Of a DNA stretch of 64,000 nt, positions 26,097-34,796 are shown in pieces (the stretch's first letter is position 1; every line of letters starts with the position of its first letter). The stretch comes from Streptomyces sp. PR69 (GTDB lineage Bacteria; Actinomycetota; Actinomycetes; Streptomycetales; Streptomycetaceae): positions 1-64,000 of the forward strand of contig NZ_JAOWCB010000016.1 in assembly GCF_026420845.1 (NCBI RefSeq), read 5' to 3'. Below the pieces are notes generated by a model. The model was not told the origin of the DNA. It saw only the letters and a list, made by a program, of their open reading frames with translations, and ran no database searches. Made by a program: the position numbers and the translations under genes.

Positions 26097-26111
26097 GGGG
26101 GCGGAGCCCCC
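26097..26111. terminator. Short hairpin between XRE gene and pfkA
   Basis: GGGGGC-GGA-GCCCCC lies between the two convergent stop codons and is of the same type as the hairpins that follow the tetR and absC-like genes. Confidence 0.55.
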
Positions 26112-26113
26112 CG

Positions 26114-27139
26114 TCAGAAAACGGACTCCGCCTCGTCCATCCGGTCCGCCGGCACCGTCTTCAGCTGAGTCACCGCCTCCGCCAGCGGCACCATCACCAC
26201 CTCCGTACCCCGCAGCGCCGTCATCATCCCGAAGTCTCCGCGGTGCACGGCCTCCACCGCATGCCAGCCGAAGCGGGTGGCGAGCACCCTGTCGTACGCG
26301 GTGGGCGTGCCGCCGCGCTGCACATGGCCCAGGATCACCGGGCGCGCCTCCGTGCCGAGCCGCTGCTCCAGCTCGGCGGCCAGCCGGTTGCCGATGCCCT
26401 GGAAGCGCTCATGGCCGTACTGGTCGATCTCGCCCTTGCCGTAGTCCATGGAGCCCTCAGCCGGGTGGGCGCCCTCGGCCACGCAGATGACGGCGAACTT
26501 CTTGCCGCGGGCGAAGCGCTCCTGGACCATCTTCACCAGGTCGTCGACCTCAAAGTGCCGCTCGGGCAGACAGATGCCGTGCGCGCCGCCCGCCATGCCG
26601 GACTCCAGGGCGATCCATCCGGCGTGCCGTCCCATCACCTCCACCACCATGACCCGCTGGTGGGACTCGGCGGTGGTCTTGAGCCGGTCGATGGCCTCCG
26701 TCGCGACCGTCACCGCGGTGTCGAAGCCGAAGGTGCGGTCGGTGGAGGAGATGTCGTTGTCGATGGTCTTCGGTACGCCGACGACGGGCATCCCGGCCTC
26801 GGACAGCAGCCGGGCCGCGGTGAGCGTGCCTTCGCCGCCGATGGGGATCAGCGCGTCGATGCCGTACTTCCGCGCCAGTTCGCCGGCGTTCTCGGCGGCT
26901 TCCGCGAGGCGGCGGCGCTCCAGGCGGGAGGAGCCGAGGATGGTGCCGCCGCGGGCGAGGATGCCGCTGACCTCGTTGAGGTCGAGCTTGCGGTGGTGGC
27001 TGTCGAGCAGTCCCTTGAAACCGTCCTCGAAGCCGATGACTTCATCTCCGTGGCCGGTCAGGGCGCGGTGCACGACCGACCGGATCACTGCGTTCAGGCC
27101 GGGGCAGTCGCCGCCTGCGGTGAGTACTCCGATGCGCAT
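26114..27139 (-). CDS. pfkA: 6-phosphofructokinase PfkA
   Basis: 341 residues, ATP-dependent phosphofructokinase of glycolysis. The nucleotide-binding motif TAGGDCPGLNAVIR, GGEGTL (101-106) and the catalytic PKTIDNDI with Asp127 are present. Gly104 points to ATP as donor, while Lys124 is the residue usually found in pyrophosphate enzymes; this mixed Gly104/Lys124 pattern is known for the actinobacterial group of ATP-PFKs. It is divergent from pta across about 200 bp, putting sugar phosphate entry and acetate/pyruvate exit under one intergenic region. Confidence 0.96.
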   Translation of the reverse strand: MRIGVLTAGGDCPGLNAVIRSVVHRALTGHGDEVIGFEDGFKGLLDSHHRKLDLNEVSGILARGGTILGSSRLERRRLAEAAENAGELARKYGIDALIPIGGEGTLTAARLLSEAGMPVVGVPKTIDNDISSTDRTFGFDTAVTVATEAIDRLKTTAESHQRVMVVEVMGRHAGWIALESGMAGGAHGICLPERHFEVDDLVKMVQERFARGKKFAVICVAEGAHPAEGSMDYGKGEIDQYGHERFQGIGNRLAAELEQRLGTEARPVILGHVQRGGTPTAYDRVLATRFGWHAVEAVHRGDFGMMTALRGTEVVMVPLAEAVTQLKTVPADRMDEAESVF

Positions 27140-27342
27140 CGTGCTGTGTCTCCTGCTCGTAGTGGTACATGTGAGCCCAGTGCGATTGTTCCATGTATGA
27201 CGGGCCGCTCGCGTCCCCAGCTACTCCCCGGCCGCTCGGCCGCCCGAGGCGCGCCCTAGCCAGCCGCAGAGGTATTGTCAAGAGGGCAACGGCGCCCCCA
27301 GACGATTTTTTTCGAGAGCATGAACATGACGGGAGAGCACGC

Positions 27343-29478
27343 GTGACCCGCAGCGTGTACGTGACCGGGATCGACCGAGGGGACGGCCGCCAGGTCGTGG
27401 AGCTGGGAGTCATGGAGCTCCTGACCCGCCAGGTGGACCGAGTGGGCGTCTTCCGCCCCCTCGTGCACGACGGCCCCGACCGGCTGTTCGAACTGCTGCG
27501 GGCCCGCTACCGGCTCTCCCAGGACGCGTCGACCGTGTACGGGATGGACTACCGCGAGGCCGCCGCGCTCCAGGCCGAGAAGGGCGCCGACGAGCTGGTC
27601 TCGCGGCTCGTCGAACGCTTCCACCAGGTGGCGCGCGAGTACGAGGTGGTGCTGGTCCTGGGCACGGACTACGCCGCCACCCAGCTCCCCGACGAGCTGG
27701 CGTTCAACGCGCGGCTCGCCAATGAGTTCGGCGCGTCCGTGATCCCGGTCGTCGGCGGCAAGGGGCAGCCCGCCGATCTCGTACGGGCCGAGGCCCGCAA
27801 CGCCTACCGGGCGTACGAGGCGCTGGGCTGCGACATCCTCGCGCTGGTGGTCAACCGGGCAGCCCCCGAGGACCGCGAGCCGATAGCCGAGCGGCTGACG
27901 GCCCGCCTCCCCTCCCCCTGCTATGTGCTGCCCGACGAGCCGGCCCTCGCCGCCCCCACCGTCGCCCAGATCACCCACGCCCTGGGGGGCGTCGTCCTGC
28001 TCGGCGACGACTCCGGGCTCGCCCGCGACGCGCTGGACTTTGTCTTCGGCGGCGCGATGCTGCCGACCTTCCTCAACGCCCTGACCCCCGGCTGTATGGT
28101 CGTCACCCCCGGGGACCGGGCCGACCTGGTGGTCGGCGCGCTGGCCGCGCACTCCGCGGGCACCCCGCCCATCGCCGGGGTGCTGCTGACCCTCAACGAG
28201 CGGCCCAGCAAGGAGATCCTCACCCTCGCCTCCCGGCTCGCGCCCGGCACCCCGGTCATCTCCGTCGCCTCCACCAGCTTCCCCACCGCCGCCGAGCTGT
28301 TCGCGCTGGAGGGCAAGCTGAACGCGGCCACCCCGCGCAAGGCGGAGACCGCGCTCGGGTTGTTCGAGCGCCATGTGAACACCGGCGAGCTGCTGGAGCG
28401 GCTGGCGGTGGCCCGCAGCGGCCGGGTCACCCCGATGATGTTCGAACACGAGCTGCTGGAGCAGGCCCGCGCCGACCGCCGCCGTGTCGTGCTGCCCGAG
28501 GGCACGGAGGAGCGCGTGCTGCGCGCGGCCGACGTCCTGCTGCGCCGCTCCGTGTGCGAGCTGACCCTCCTCGGCGATACGGAGGCGATCCGCAAGAAGG
28601 CCGCCGACCTGGGCATCGACCTCTCCGCGGCGCAGCTGATCGATCCGCACACCTCCGAGCTGCGGACGCGGTTCGCCGAGCGGTACGCCGAGCTGCGCGC
28701 CCACAAGGGCGTGACCGTGGAGCTGGCCCATGACGTGGTCGCCGATGTGAACTACTTCGGCACGCTGATGGTCCAGGAGGGGCTGGCCGACGGCATGGTG
28801 TCGGGCTCGGTGCACTCCACGGCCGCCACCATCCGCCCCTCGTTCGAGATCATCAAGACCAGGGCGGACGCCGCGATCGTGTCGTCCGTCTTCTTTATGT
28901 GTCTGGCGGACCGGGTGCTGGTCTACGGCGACTGCGCGGTCAACCCGGACCCGGACGCGGAGCAGCTCGCCGATATCGCGATCCAGTCCGCCGCGACCGC
29001 CGCCCGCTTCGGCGTCGAGCCGCGCATCGCCATGCTGTCGTACTCGACGGGCACATCCGGCTCGGGCGCGGATGTCGACAAGGTGCGGGAGGCGACCAAG
29101 CTGGTGCGCGCGCGGCGTCCCGATCTGAAGATCGAGGGCCCGATCCAGTACGACGCGGCGGTCGAGCCGTCCGTCGCCGCGACCAAGCTCCCGGACTCGG
29201 AGGTGGCCGGGCAGGCCACCGTACTGATCTTCCCGGACCTGAACACCGGGAACAACACCTACAAGGCGGTGCAGCGCTCGGCGGGCGCGGTGGCGGTCGG
29301 CCCGGTGCTGCAGGGCCTGCGCAAGCCGGTGAACGACCTGTCGCGCGGTGCGCTGGTCAGCGACATCGTGAACACGGTCGCGATCACGGCGATCCAGTCC
29401 CAGCCCGAGCCGCACTCCCAGCCCGAGCCGCACTCCCGGCCCGAGCCGCAGCCCGAACCCCTGCCCCACTCCGCGTAA
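27343..29478 (+). CDS. pta: Phosphate acetyltransferase Pta
   Basis: 711 residues, long form of the enzyme that turns acetyl-CoA into acetyl phosphate. The N-terminal half is the P-loop-like/DRTGG regulatory region (VYVTGIDRGDGRQVVELGVM, VVGGKGQPADL), the C-terminal half the catalytic PTA domain (EGTEERVLRAADVLLRR, GTLMVQEGLADGMVSGSVHS, LSYSTGTSGSGADVDKVRE). The GTG at 27343 has GGGAGA upstream and fits the family start. The last 26 or so residues are a SQPEPH repeat that is not part of the fold. ackA follows 25 bases later, forming the acetate operon. Confidence 0.96.
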   Translation: MTRSVYVTGIDRGDGRQVVELGVMELLTRQVDRVGVFRPLVHDGPDRLFELLRARYRLSQDASTVYGMDYREAAALQAEKGADELVSRLVERFHQVAREYEVVLVLGTDYAATQLPDELAFNARLANEFGASVIPVVGGKGQPADLVRAEARNAYRAYEALGCDILALVVNRAAPEDREPIAERLTARLPSPCYVLPDEPALAAPTVAQITHALGGVVLLGDDSGLARDALDFVFGGAMLPTFLNALTPGCMVVTPGDRADLVVGALAAHSAGTPPIAGVLLTLNERPSKEILTLASRLAPGTPVISVASTSFPTAAELFALEGKLNAATPRKAETALGLFERHVNTGELLERLAVARSGRVTPMMFEHELLEQARADRRRVVLPEGTEERVLRAADVLLRRSVCELTLLGDTEAIRKKAADLGIDLSAAQLIDPHTSELRTRFAERYAELRAHKGVTVELAHDVVADVNYFGTLMVQEGLADGMVSGSVHSTAATIRPSFEIIKTRADAAIVSSVFFMCLADRVLVYGDCAVNPDPDAEQLADIAIQSAATAARFGVEPRIAMLSYSTGTSGSGADVDKVREATKLVRARRPDLKIEGPIQYDAAVEPSVAATKLPDSEVAGQATVLIFPDLNTGNNTYKAVQRSAGAVAVGPVLQGLRKPVNDLSRGALVSDIVNTVAITAIQSQPEPHSQPEPHSRPEPQPEPLPHSA

Positions 29479-29503
29479 CGCCGCAGCACAGAAGGCATCC
29501 GAG

Positions 29504-30736
29504 ATGACCAACCCCACCGCCCCCAGCCGCATCCTCGTCCTCAACTCCGGCTCCTCGTCGGTGAAGTACCAGCTGCTGGACGCCCGCGACGACACCCGGC
29601 TGGCCGTCGGCCTCGTCGAACGCATCAGCGAGGAAACGTCCCGTCTGGTGCACACCCCGCTGGCCCGCGAGGGCGCGGAGCGCCGGGAGCGTACCGGCCC
29701 GATCGCCGACCACGCCGCCGCCCTGAAGGCGGTGGCGGAGGAGCTGACCCAGGACGGCCTGGGCCTGGACTCCCCCGAGCTGGCGGCGATCGGCCACCGG
29801 GTGGTGCACGGCGGACTGCGGTTCACCCAGCCGACCGTGATCACGGACGAGGTGCTGGCGGAGATCGAGCGGCTGGTGCCGGTCGCGCCGCTGCACAATC
29901 CGGCGAACATCACCGGCATCCGCACGGCGCGGGCGCTGCGCCCGGATCTGCCGCAGGTGGCGGTGTTCGACACGGCCTTCCATACGACGATGCCGGAGGC
30001 GGCGGCCCGGTACGCGATCGATGTGGACACGGCGGACGCGCACCGCATCCGGCGGTACGGCTTCCACGGCACCTCGCACGCCTATGTCTCCCGCCGTACG
30101 GCCGAGCTGCTGGGCAAGGACCCGTCCGAGGTGAACGTCATCGTGCTGCACCTGGGCAACGGCGCGTCGGCGTCGGCGGTGCGCGGCGGGGTGTGCGTGG
30201 ACACCTCGATGGGGCTGACGCCGCTGGAGGGGCTGGTGATGGGGACGCGGTCCGGGGACCTGGACCCGGCCGTGATCTTCCATCTGCACCGGGTCGCCGG
30301 CATGTCGGTCGACGGGATCGACGCGCTGCTGAACAAGAAGAGCGGTCTGATCGGGCTGTGCGGCGACAACGACATGCGGGAGATCCGGCGGCGGATCGAC
30401 GCGGGCGACGAGCGGGCGCGGCTCGCCTTCGACATCTACATCCACCGGCTGAAGAAGTACCTCGGCGCGTACTGCGCGGTGCTCGGCCGGGTGGACGCGG
30501 TGGCGTTCACGGCCGGGGTCGGTGAGAACGCGGCGCCGGTGCGGGAAGCTGCGATCGCGGGCCTTGAGGAGCTGGGCATGGCGGTGGACGCCGAGCTCAA
30601 CGCCGTACGGTCCGATGAGCCGCGGATCATTTCGCCGTCGTACGCGCGCGTGGCGGTCGCCGTGGTCCCGACCGACGAAGAACTGGAAATAGCCCACCAG
30701 ACTTTCGCCGTCGTCAACACGGCAACCGAAAACTGA
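29504..30736 (+). CDS. ackA: Acetate kinase AckA
   Basis: 410 residues, converts acetyl phosphate and ADP to acetate and ATP. The family signatures are clear: LNSGSSSVKYQLL near the N-terminus, GHRVVHGG with the substrate-site arginine, VAVFDTAFHTTMP, YGFHGTSHAYVSRR, VLHLGNGASASAV, MGTRSGDLDP and FTAGVGENAAPVRE. AAGG precedes the ATG. It is co-transcribed with pta, which lies directly upstream. The following pyk gene is 82 bases on and has a palindrome in the gap. Confidence 0.97.
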   Translation: MTNPTAPSRILVLNSGSSSVKYQLLDARDDTRLAVGLVERISEETSRLVHTPLAREGAERRERTGPIADHAAALKAVAEELTQDGLGLDSPELAAIGHRVVHGGLRFTQPTVITDEVLAEIERLVPVAPLHNPANITGIRTARALRPDLPQVAVFDTAFHTTMPEAAARYAIDVDTADAHRIRRYGFHGTSHAYVSRRTAELLGKDPSEVNVIVLHLGNGASASAVRGGVCVDTSMGLTPLEGLVMGTRSGDLDPAVIFHLHRVAGMSVDGIDALLNKKSGLIGLCGDNDMREIRRRIDAGDERARLAFDIYIHRLKKYLGAYCAVLGRVDAVAFTAGVGENAAPVREAAIAGLEELGMAVDAELNAVRSDEPRIISPSYARVAVAVVPTDEELEIAHQTFAVVNTATEN

Positions 30737-30777
30737 ACAACTGAGCGACCCTCTGCCCACTTGTATCTTCCACCAGA

Positions 30778-30789
30778 CGGAATATTCCG
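30778..30789 (+). promoter_or_regulatory. Palindrome ahead of pyk
   Basis: CGGAATATTCCG is a perfect 12-bp palindrome centred in an A/T-rich island 30 bases before the pyk start. It may be an operator or part of a separate pyk promoter. Confidence 0.45.
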
Positions 30790-30818
30790 CCTAGAAACAA
30801 ACCGATAGGATCCGCCGT

Positions 30819-32243
30819 ATGCGCCGTTCCAAAATCGTCTGCACACTGGGCCCCGCCGTCGACTCCTACGAGCAGCTGAAAGCGCTCATCGAGGCCGGCA
30901 TGAACGTGGCCCGTTTCAATATGAGCCACGGGACCCACGCTGAGCACGAGGAGCGGTACGTCCGCCTGCGCAAGGCGTGCGAGGACACCGGCCGCGCGGT
31001 GGGCGTGCTCGCCGACCTCCAGGGCCCCAAGATCCGTCTGGAGACCTTCGCCGAGGGCCCGGTCGAACTGGTCCGCGGTGATGAGTTCACCATCACCACC
31101 GAGGACGTCCCCGGTGACAAGTCCATCTGCGGCACCACATACAAGGGCCTGCCGGGCGATGTCTCCAAGGGCGACCAGGTCCTGATCAACGACGGCAATG
31201 TCGAGCTCCGGGTCGTCGAGGTCGAAGGGCCGCGGGTGAAGACCATCGTCGTCGAGGGCGGCGTGATCTCCGACCACAAGGGCATCAACCTGCCCGGTGC
31301 GGCGGTCAACGTCCCGGCGCTGTCCGAGAAGGACGTCGAGGACCTGCGCTTCGCCCTGCGCATGGGCTGCGACCTGGTGGCGCTGTCCTTCGTGCGGGAC
31401 GCCGACGACGTCAAGGACGTCCACAAGGTGATGGACCAGGAGGGCCGCCGGGTCCCGGTCATCGCCAAGGTGGAGAAGCCGCAGGCCGTCGCCAATATGC
31501 AGGACGTCGTGATGGCGTTCGACGGTGTGATGGTGGCCCGCGGCGACCTGGCCGTCGAGTATCCGCTCGAGAAGGTCCCGATGGTGCAGAAGCGCCTGAT
31601 CGAGCTGTGCCGCCGGAACGCCAAGCCGGTGATCGTCGCCACCCAGATGATGGAGTCGATGATCACCAACTCCCGCCCGACCCGCGCGGAGGCCTCCGAC
31701 GTGGCCAACGCGATCCTGGACGGCGCGGACGCGGTGATGCTCTCCGCGGAGTCCTCGGTCGGCGCGTACCCGATCGAGACGGTCAAGACCATGTCCAAGA
31801 TCGTCTCCGCCGCCGAGGAGGAGCTGCTCGCCAAGGGCCTCCAGCCCCTGGTCCCCGGCAAGAAGCCCCGCACCCAGGGCGGCTCCGTCGCCCGCGCGGC
31901 CTGCGAGATCGCCGACTTCCTCAGCGGCAAGGCCCTGGTCGCCTTCACCAAGTCCGGCGACACGGCCCGCCGCCTGTGCCGCTACCGCGCGGTCCAGCCG
32001 ATCCTGGCCTTCACCACGGACGCCTCGACCCGCAACCAGCTCACCCTGAGCTGGGGCGTGGAGTCCTTCGTCGTCCCGCACGTCGACAACACGGACGCCA
32101 TGGTCGACCTGGTCGACGCCGAGCTGCTGAAGCTCCAGCGCTACAACCAGAACGACACCATGATCATCACCGCGGGCTCCCCTCCGGGCATCCCCGGCAC
32201 CACGAACATGGTCCGCGTCCACCACCTGGGCGGCGGCCGCTAG
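30819..32243 (+). CDS. pyk: Pyruvate kinase
   Basis: 474 residues, makes pyruvate and ATP from phosphoenolpyruvate. Domain A/B begins RRSKIVCTLGPAVDS and MNVARFNMSHG; the active-site region is VPVIAKVEKPQAV with MVARGDLAVE, followed by the PK signature ATQMMESMITNSRPTRAE. The C-terminal allosteric domain ends ITAGSPPGIPGTTNMVRVH. AGGA lies eight bases upstream of the ATG. It completes a local set with pfkA, pta and ackA and ends at a strong terminator. Confidence 0.97.
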   Translation: MRRSKIVCTLGPAVDSYEQLKALIEAGMNVARFNMSHGTHAEHEERYVRLRKACEDTGRAVGVLADLQGPKIRLETFAEGPVELVRGDEFTITTEDVPGDKSICGTTYKGLPGDVSKGDQVLINDGNVELRVVEVEGPRVKTIVVEGGVISDHKGINLPGAAVNVPALSEKDVEDLRFALRMGCDLVALSFVRDADDVKDVHKVMDQEGRRVPVIAKVEKPQAVANMQDVVMAFDGVMVARGDLAVEYPLEKVPMVQKRLIELCRRNAKPVIVATQMMESMITNSRPTRAEASDVANAILDGADAVMLSAESSVGAYPIETVKTMSKIVSAAEEELLAKGLQPLVPGKKPRTQGGSVARAACEIADFLSGKALVAFTKSGDTARRLCRYRAVQPILAFTTDASTRNQLTLSWGVESFVVPHVDNTDAMVDLVDAELLKLQRYNQNDTMIITAGSPPGIPGTTNMVRVHHLGGGR

Positions 32244-32263
32244 TTCCGTCCCGCCTTTTGCGG

Positions 32264-32304
32264 CGTGGGCCGCACCCCGTACGCCACGAGGTGCGGCCCA
32301 CGCC
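32264..32304. terminator. Bidirectional terminator after pyk
   Basis: Perfect 14-bp arms GCGTGGGCCGCACC / GGTGCGGCCCACGC with a 13-base loop, between pyk and the convergent small gene at 32309. Confidence 0.85.
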
Positions 32305-32308
32305 CGCT

Positions 32309-32548
32309 TCACGCCTCCTTGAGCCGCCGCGTCAGCCCAAGCCCTTCGGCGAGCGCGCCCTCAAAGCCGGGCTCGCAGCGCGCCAGCACATGCCCCGGAT
32401 AGGCGGCGATGACCTCCGACATCTCACGCAGATCGTCGTACGGAGCACGCTCCAGCGCCTCCGCCACCTCGGCGTCCATCCGCCCCAGATCCCCGGGGAA
32501 CCCCAGCCCGGCAGCTAAAGCCGCCCGCACTTCGGCCAGCGTCCGCAT
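32309..32548 (-). CDS. Small hypothetical protein
   Basis: 79-residue acidic, helix-rich product (AEVRAALAAGLGFPGDLGRM, then LERAPYDDLREMSEVIAAYP). I do not recognise a family. Codon use is normal for the window, but there is no clear ribosome site, and the 236 bp upstream contain no intact gene, only frame-broken pieces, so it may be the surviving end of a decayed gene. Confidence 0.45.
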   Translation of the reverse strand: MRTLAEVRAALAAGLGFPGDLGRMDAEVAEALERAPYDDLREMSEVIAAYPGHVLARCEPGFEGALAEGLGLTRRLKEA

Positions 32549-32784
32549 GCGCGGGGGCTGATGCCGGTTCGGGTGACAGGTTCGGTAACGCAGCCTGGAG
32601 GGTGCTGACGTGCACCCGTGGCCCGCGCTTCCCGGAGCAATCGCGCACCTTCGCTCTGCGACATGCCAAGCCCTCTCGACCCAACTCCGTTGTCACGATT
32701 CGCTCCCGGATGAGGTCGGCGATCTGCACCCAGTGGGCCGGGTCGAGTCAAACCCGATCACGTGTAGGGGTCCTGTGCATCCAG
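32549..32784. other. Short region without an intact gene
   Basis: All frames are open only in short pieces. One minus-strand piece reads VQIADLIRERIVTTELG, which faintly resembles the start of a GntR-type DNA-binding domain; it could be a second decayed copy of the regulator at 32785. Nothing can be called with confidence. Confidence 0.35.
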
Positions 32785-33024
32785 CTACTCGGGCCGCTTC
32801 GCAACGAAGCTGCCGAGTCCGACCTCGGCCCTGACCAGCCCCTCCGCCTTCAGGTGAGCCAACGCCTTCTGCGCCGTCGAGGCGGCGATGCTGAACTCGG
32901 CGGACAGCTCCACCACGGAAGGCACCTTGCCGCCGACAGGGTACGTGCCGTCGGCGATGCGGTCCGCGATAGCCGCGGCCACCTGACGCCAGATCGGACG
33001 CGTGCGGTCAAGGCCTTCACTCAT
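32785..33024 (-). CDS. Short GntR-family DNA-binding protein
   Basis: 79 residues consisting of little more than a winged helix: PIWRQVAAAIADRIADGTYP, VGGKVPSVVELSAEFSIAAS, TAQKALAHLKAEGLVRAEVG. A GntR regulator normally carries an additional ligand domain; here it is absent, as in the short GntR proteins found next to conserved actinomycete accessory gene pairs. The ATG at 33024 is chosen because the following gap contains operator-like palindromes. It is divergent from the two-gene operon at 33163 and very probably controls it. Confidence 0.8.
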   Translation of the reverse strand: MSEGLDRTRPIWRQVAAAIADRIADGTYPVGGKVPSVVELSAEFSIAASTAQKALAHLKAEGLVRAEVGLGSFVAKRPE

Positions 33025-33060
33025 GCGGTTGACGCTAGAACTCTGCGATCTACCGCGCGA

Positions 33061-33094
33061 CCGCAGTAGACTGCGGTAGACCACCGTATGGTGG
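33061..33094. promoter_or_regulatory. Operator palindromes between GntR gene and its neighbour
   Basis: CCGCAGT-AG-ACTGCGG (33061-33076) and CCACC-GTAT-GGTGG (33081-33094) lie in the 138-bp divergent gap. Two adjacent inverted repeats of this kind suit a dimeric GntR repressor acting on both promoters. Confidence 0.6.
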
Positions 33095-33162
33095 ACATGA
33101 AGAACCCCGGCGAGGTGGTCAGACCTCCCGGGGCACGGCCGATCTGAACGGAGCAGACCGAC

Positions 33163-33441
33163 ATGACCAACGCTACCCGCCGCGTAGCCCGGTGGGCGGT
33201 GCAGGCACTTGCCCCGCGTACTGCCAACGCCAGGCGAAGCCTTCCGGAACCGGCGTTCGCCGGGCGCGGGCACCCGGCCTCGACACCGCTCCCCGCGCAT
33301 CGTTCGCCGTACGGGCTCGACGTACCGCTGAACGGCGAGGCAACGGCCCTGGTCCGCCCCTGCGTACGCGCCCAGGGGCAGCGGCCCCATGCCCTCGTAC
33401 TCGACGCGCACCTCATCGGTGCACAGGGAGCCGCCCGATGA
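33163..33441 (+). CDS. Conserved actinomycete small protein
   Basis: 92 residues. Basic N-terminal half (TNATRRVARWAVQALAPRT), then RSPYGLDVPLNGEATALVRP, a stretch I associate with small proteins commonly encoded beside GntR regulators in Streptomyces accessory regions. No catalytic motif is visible. GGAG lies nine bases before the ATG. The stop overlaps the start of the zinc protein gene (ATGA), so the two are coupled. Confidence 0.65.
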   Translation: MTNATRRVARWAVQALAPRTANARRSLPEPAFAGRGHPASTPLPAHRSPYGLDVPLNGEATALVRPCVRAQGQRPHALVLDAHLIGAQGAAR

Positions 33442-33773
33442 CCGCGAGCAACGCCCCCGCCACCTGTGACGCCTGTGGATCGCAGAGGGCCCCTATGCCC
33501 GTGGTGACCACCGACGCCACCGGCCAGGTGGTCCACCAGCGGATCTGCACGGGATGTGCGCGACAGCTGCCCCCGGTGAGCATGTGCGTACGCTGCCAGG
33601 CCTTCACCACCGCCCCTGTTCTGGTCTCCGAGGTACACGCGGGCTCCGGCCCCGGCTTCAACGTCTACGCCTGCGCACCATGCGCACCCCTGTGCCCCAC
33701 ACCACCGGATGCCGCAGAGCTGATGGCGGCCGGCTTCCGGGACGGAGCCGAGGAGGAAAGGCCGTCTCGGTAG
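33438..33773 (+). CDS. Small zinc-ribbon-like protein with four CxxC knuckles
   Basis: 111 residues with four metal-binding knuckles: CDACGSQ, CTGCARQ, CVRCQAF and CAPCAPLC. The eight cysteines could hold two zinc ions. Between the second and last knuckles lies VSEVHAGSGPGFNVYACAPC. The function is unknown; similar proteins accompany short GntR regulators in actinomycetes. ATG overlaps the preceding stop by four bases. A perfect hairpin follows. Confidence 0.7.
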   Translation: MTASNAPATCDACGSQRAPMPVVTTDATGQVVHQRICTGCARQLPPVSMCVRCQAFTTAPVLVSEVHAGSGPGFNVYACAPCAPLCPTPPDAAELMAAGFRDGAEEERPSR

Positions 33774-33796
33774 GCGGGTGAGGCGTACGGCATCCC

Positions 33797-33825
33797 GGTG
33801 GCGCCCCAGAGCATGGGGCGCCACC
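33797..33825. terminator. Bidirectional terminator
   Basis: GGTGGCGCCCCA / TGGGGCGCCACC with loop GAGCA, separating the zinc-protein operon from the convergent 2-methylisoborneol operon. Confidence 0.85.
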
Positions 33826-33853
33826 TTCAGGCCACCTGACGCACTCCCGTCGC

Positions 33854-34714
33854 TCAGACGCGGTCCGCCGCGATGAGCAGGTAGTGGAAGCTGCCCTCCT
33901 TGTACGCGGTGAGGAAGGGGTCCTCGACGCCCGTCGCGAGGGAGGACTTGGCGCGCAGCTCCCAGTAGGGGATCGTCGCGGCCGTGAGGTCGACGACGTT
34001 GATGGGGACCATGCCGTTGGCGGCCATCGCCTTGAAGTAGGCGCTGCGCGGGTGGATGTTGCAGGTGTAGTGCTCGTCGATGCGGCTGACCGCCTTGGAG
34101 CGGCCGCCGGTGACGTCGTTGTAGCAGCCGGTGATGGTGACATAGCGGCCGCCGTAGGCGAGCTGGCGGGCGTGTTCGGCGAAGAGGTCGAACAGGTCGA
34201 CGTACATGGTGGACTCGTTGTTCCAGATGGCCTGGAAGGCTCCGGTGGGCAGGCCGGTGTCCAGCATGTTGCGGAAGTGGTAGCGGACCTTGTCGGCGAC
34301 GCCGCGCTTGGCGGCCTGGTCGTTGGCGAAGTCGACCTGGGTCTGGGAGATGGAGACGCCGTCCACTTCGCAGCCGAAGCGGAGGTTGGCCATGACGCTG
34401 GTGCCGCCGCGGCCGCAGCCCGCGTCGAGGAGGCGGTGGCCGGGCTGGACGGGGCCGAGGTGGTCCAGGAGGACGTCCGCCTGGGCGGACTCCAGCCGGT
34501 GGAGCTCCTCGATGATGCGGGCGTCGCGGGTGTCCTCGGGGCCTTCGAGGACGGATGGGTCCCAGTCGCCGAGGCCGTAGTGGTGGTGGTAGAGGTCGTC
34601 GACCTCGCCGAGGCGGAGGTTGACGGGGTCCTTCTCGTTGTTCCAGTACGTCGCCACCGCACGCTGGTAGTCGGTGCGCAGGACGTGAGCGGAAGTCTCC
34701 GGGGTGGTCGTCAT
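33854..34714 (-). CDS. Geranyl diphosphate 2-C-methyltransferase
   Basis: 286-residue SAM-dependent methyltransferase that makes 2-methylgeranyl diphosphate, the precursor of 2-methylisoborneol. The SAM motif is LLDAGCGRGGTSVMAN, with VDGVSISQTQVDFANDQA typical of the group. The sequence closely follows the SCO7701-type enzyme, including WNNEKDPVNLRLGEVDDLYH at the N-terminus. AAGGAG lies eight bases ahead of the ATG. It is the last gene of a three-gene operon with the cyclase and encapsulin shell genes. Confidence 0.96.
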   Translation of the reverse strand: MTTTPETSAHVLRTDYQRAVATYWNNEKDPVNLRLGEVDDLYHHHYGLGDWDPSVLEGPEDTRDARIIEELHRLESAQADVLLDHLGPVQPGHRLLDAGCGRGGTSVMANLRFGCEVDGVSISQTQVDFANDQAAKRGVADKVRYHFRNMLDTGLPTGAFQAIWNNESTMYVDLFDLFAEHARQLAYGGRYVTITGCYNDVTGGRSKAVSRIDEHYTCNIHPRSAYFKAMAANGMVPINVVDLTAATIPYWELRAKSSLATGVEDPFLTAYKEGSFHYLLIAADRV

Positions 34715-34796
34715 CGTGAGGGCTCCTTACAGCTCGTCAGGGCAGGGAAAACACGCGACGCGTACGCATGCGCATCCGATGGATCAGGAGGGAGGG

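Noticed and set aside
27256..30072. Open frame of 938 codons on the minus strand
   Set aside because: Lies opposite pta and ackA, which have complete families and catalytic motifs; the product is low-complexity.
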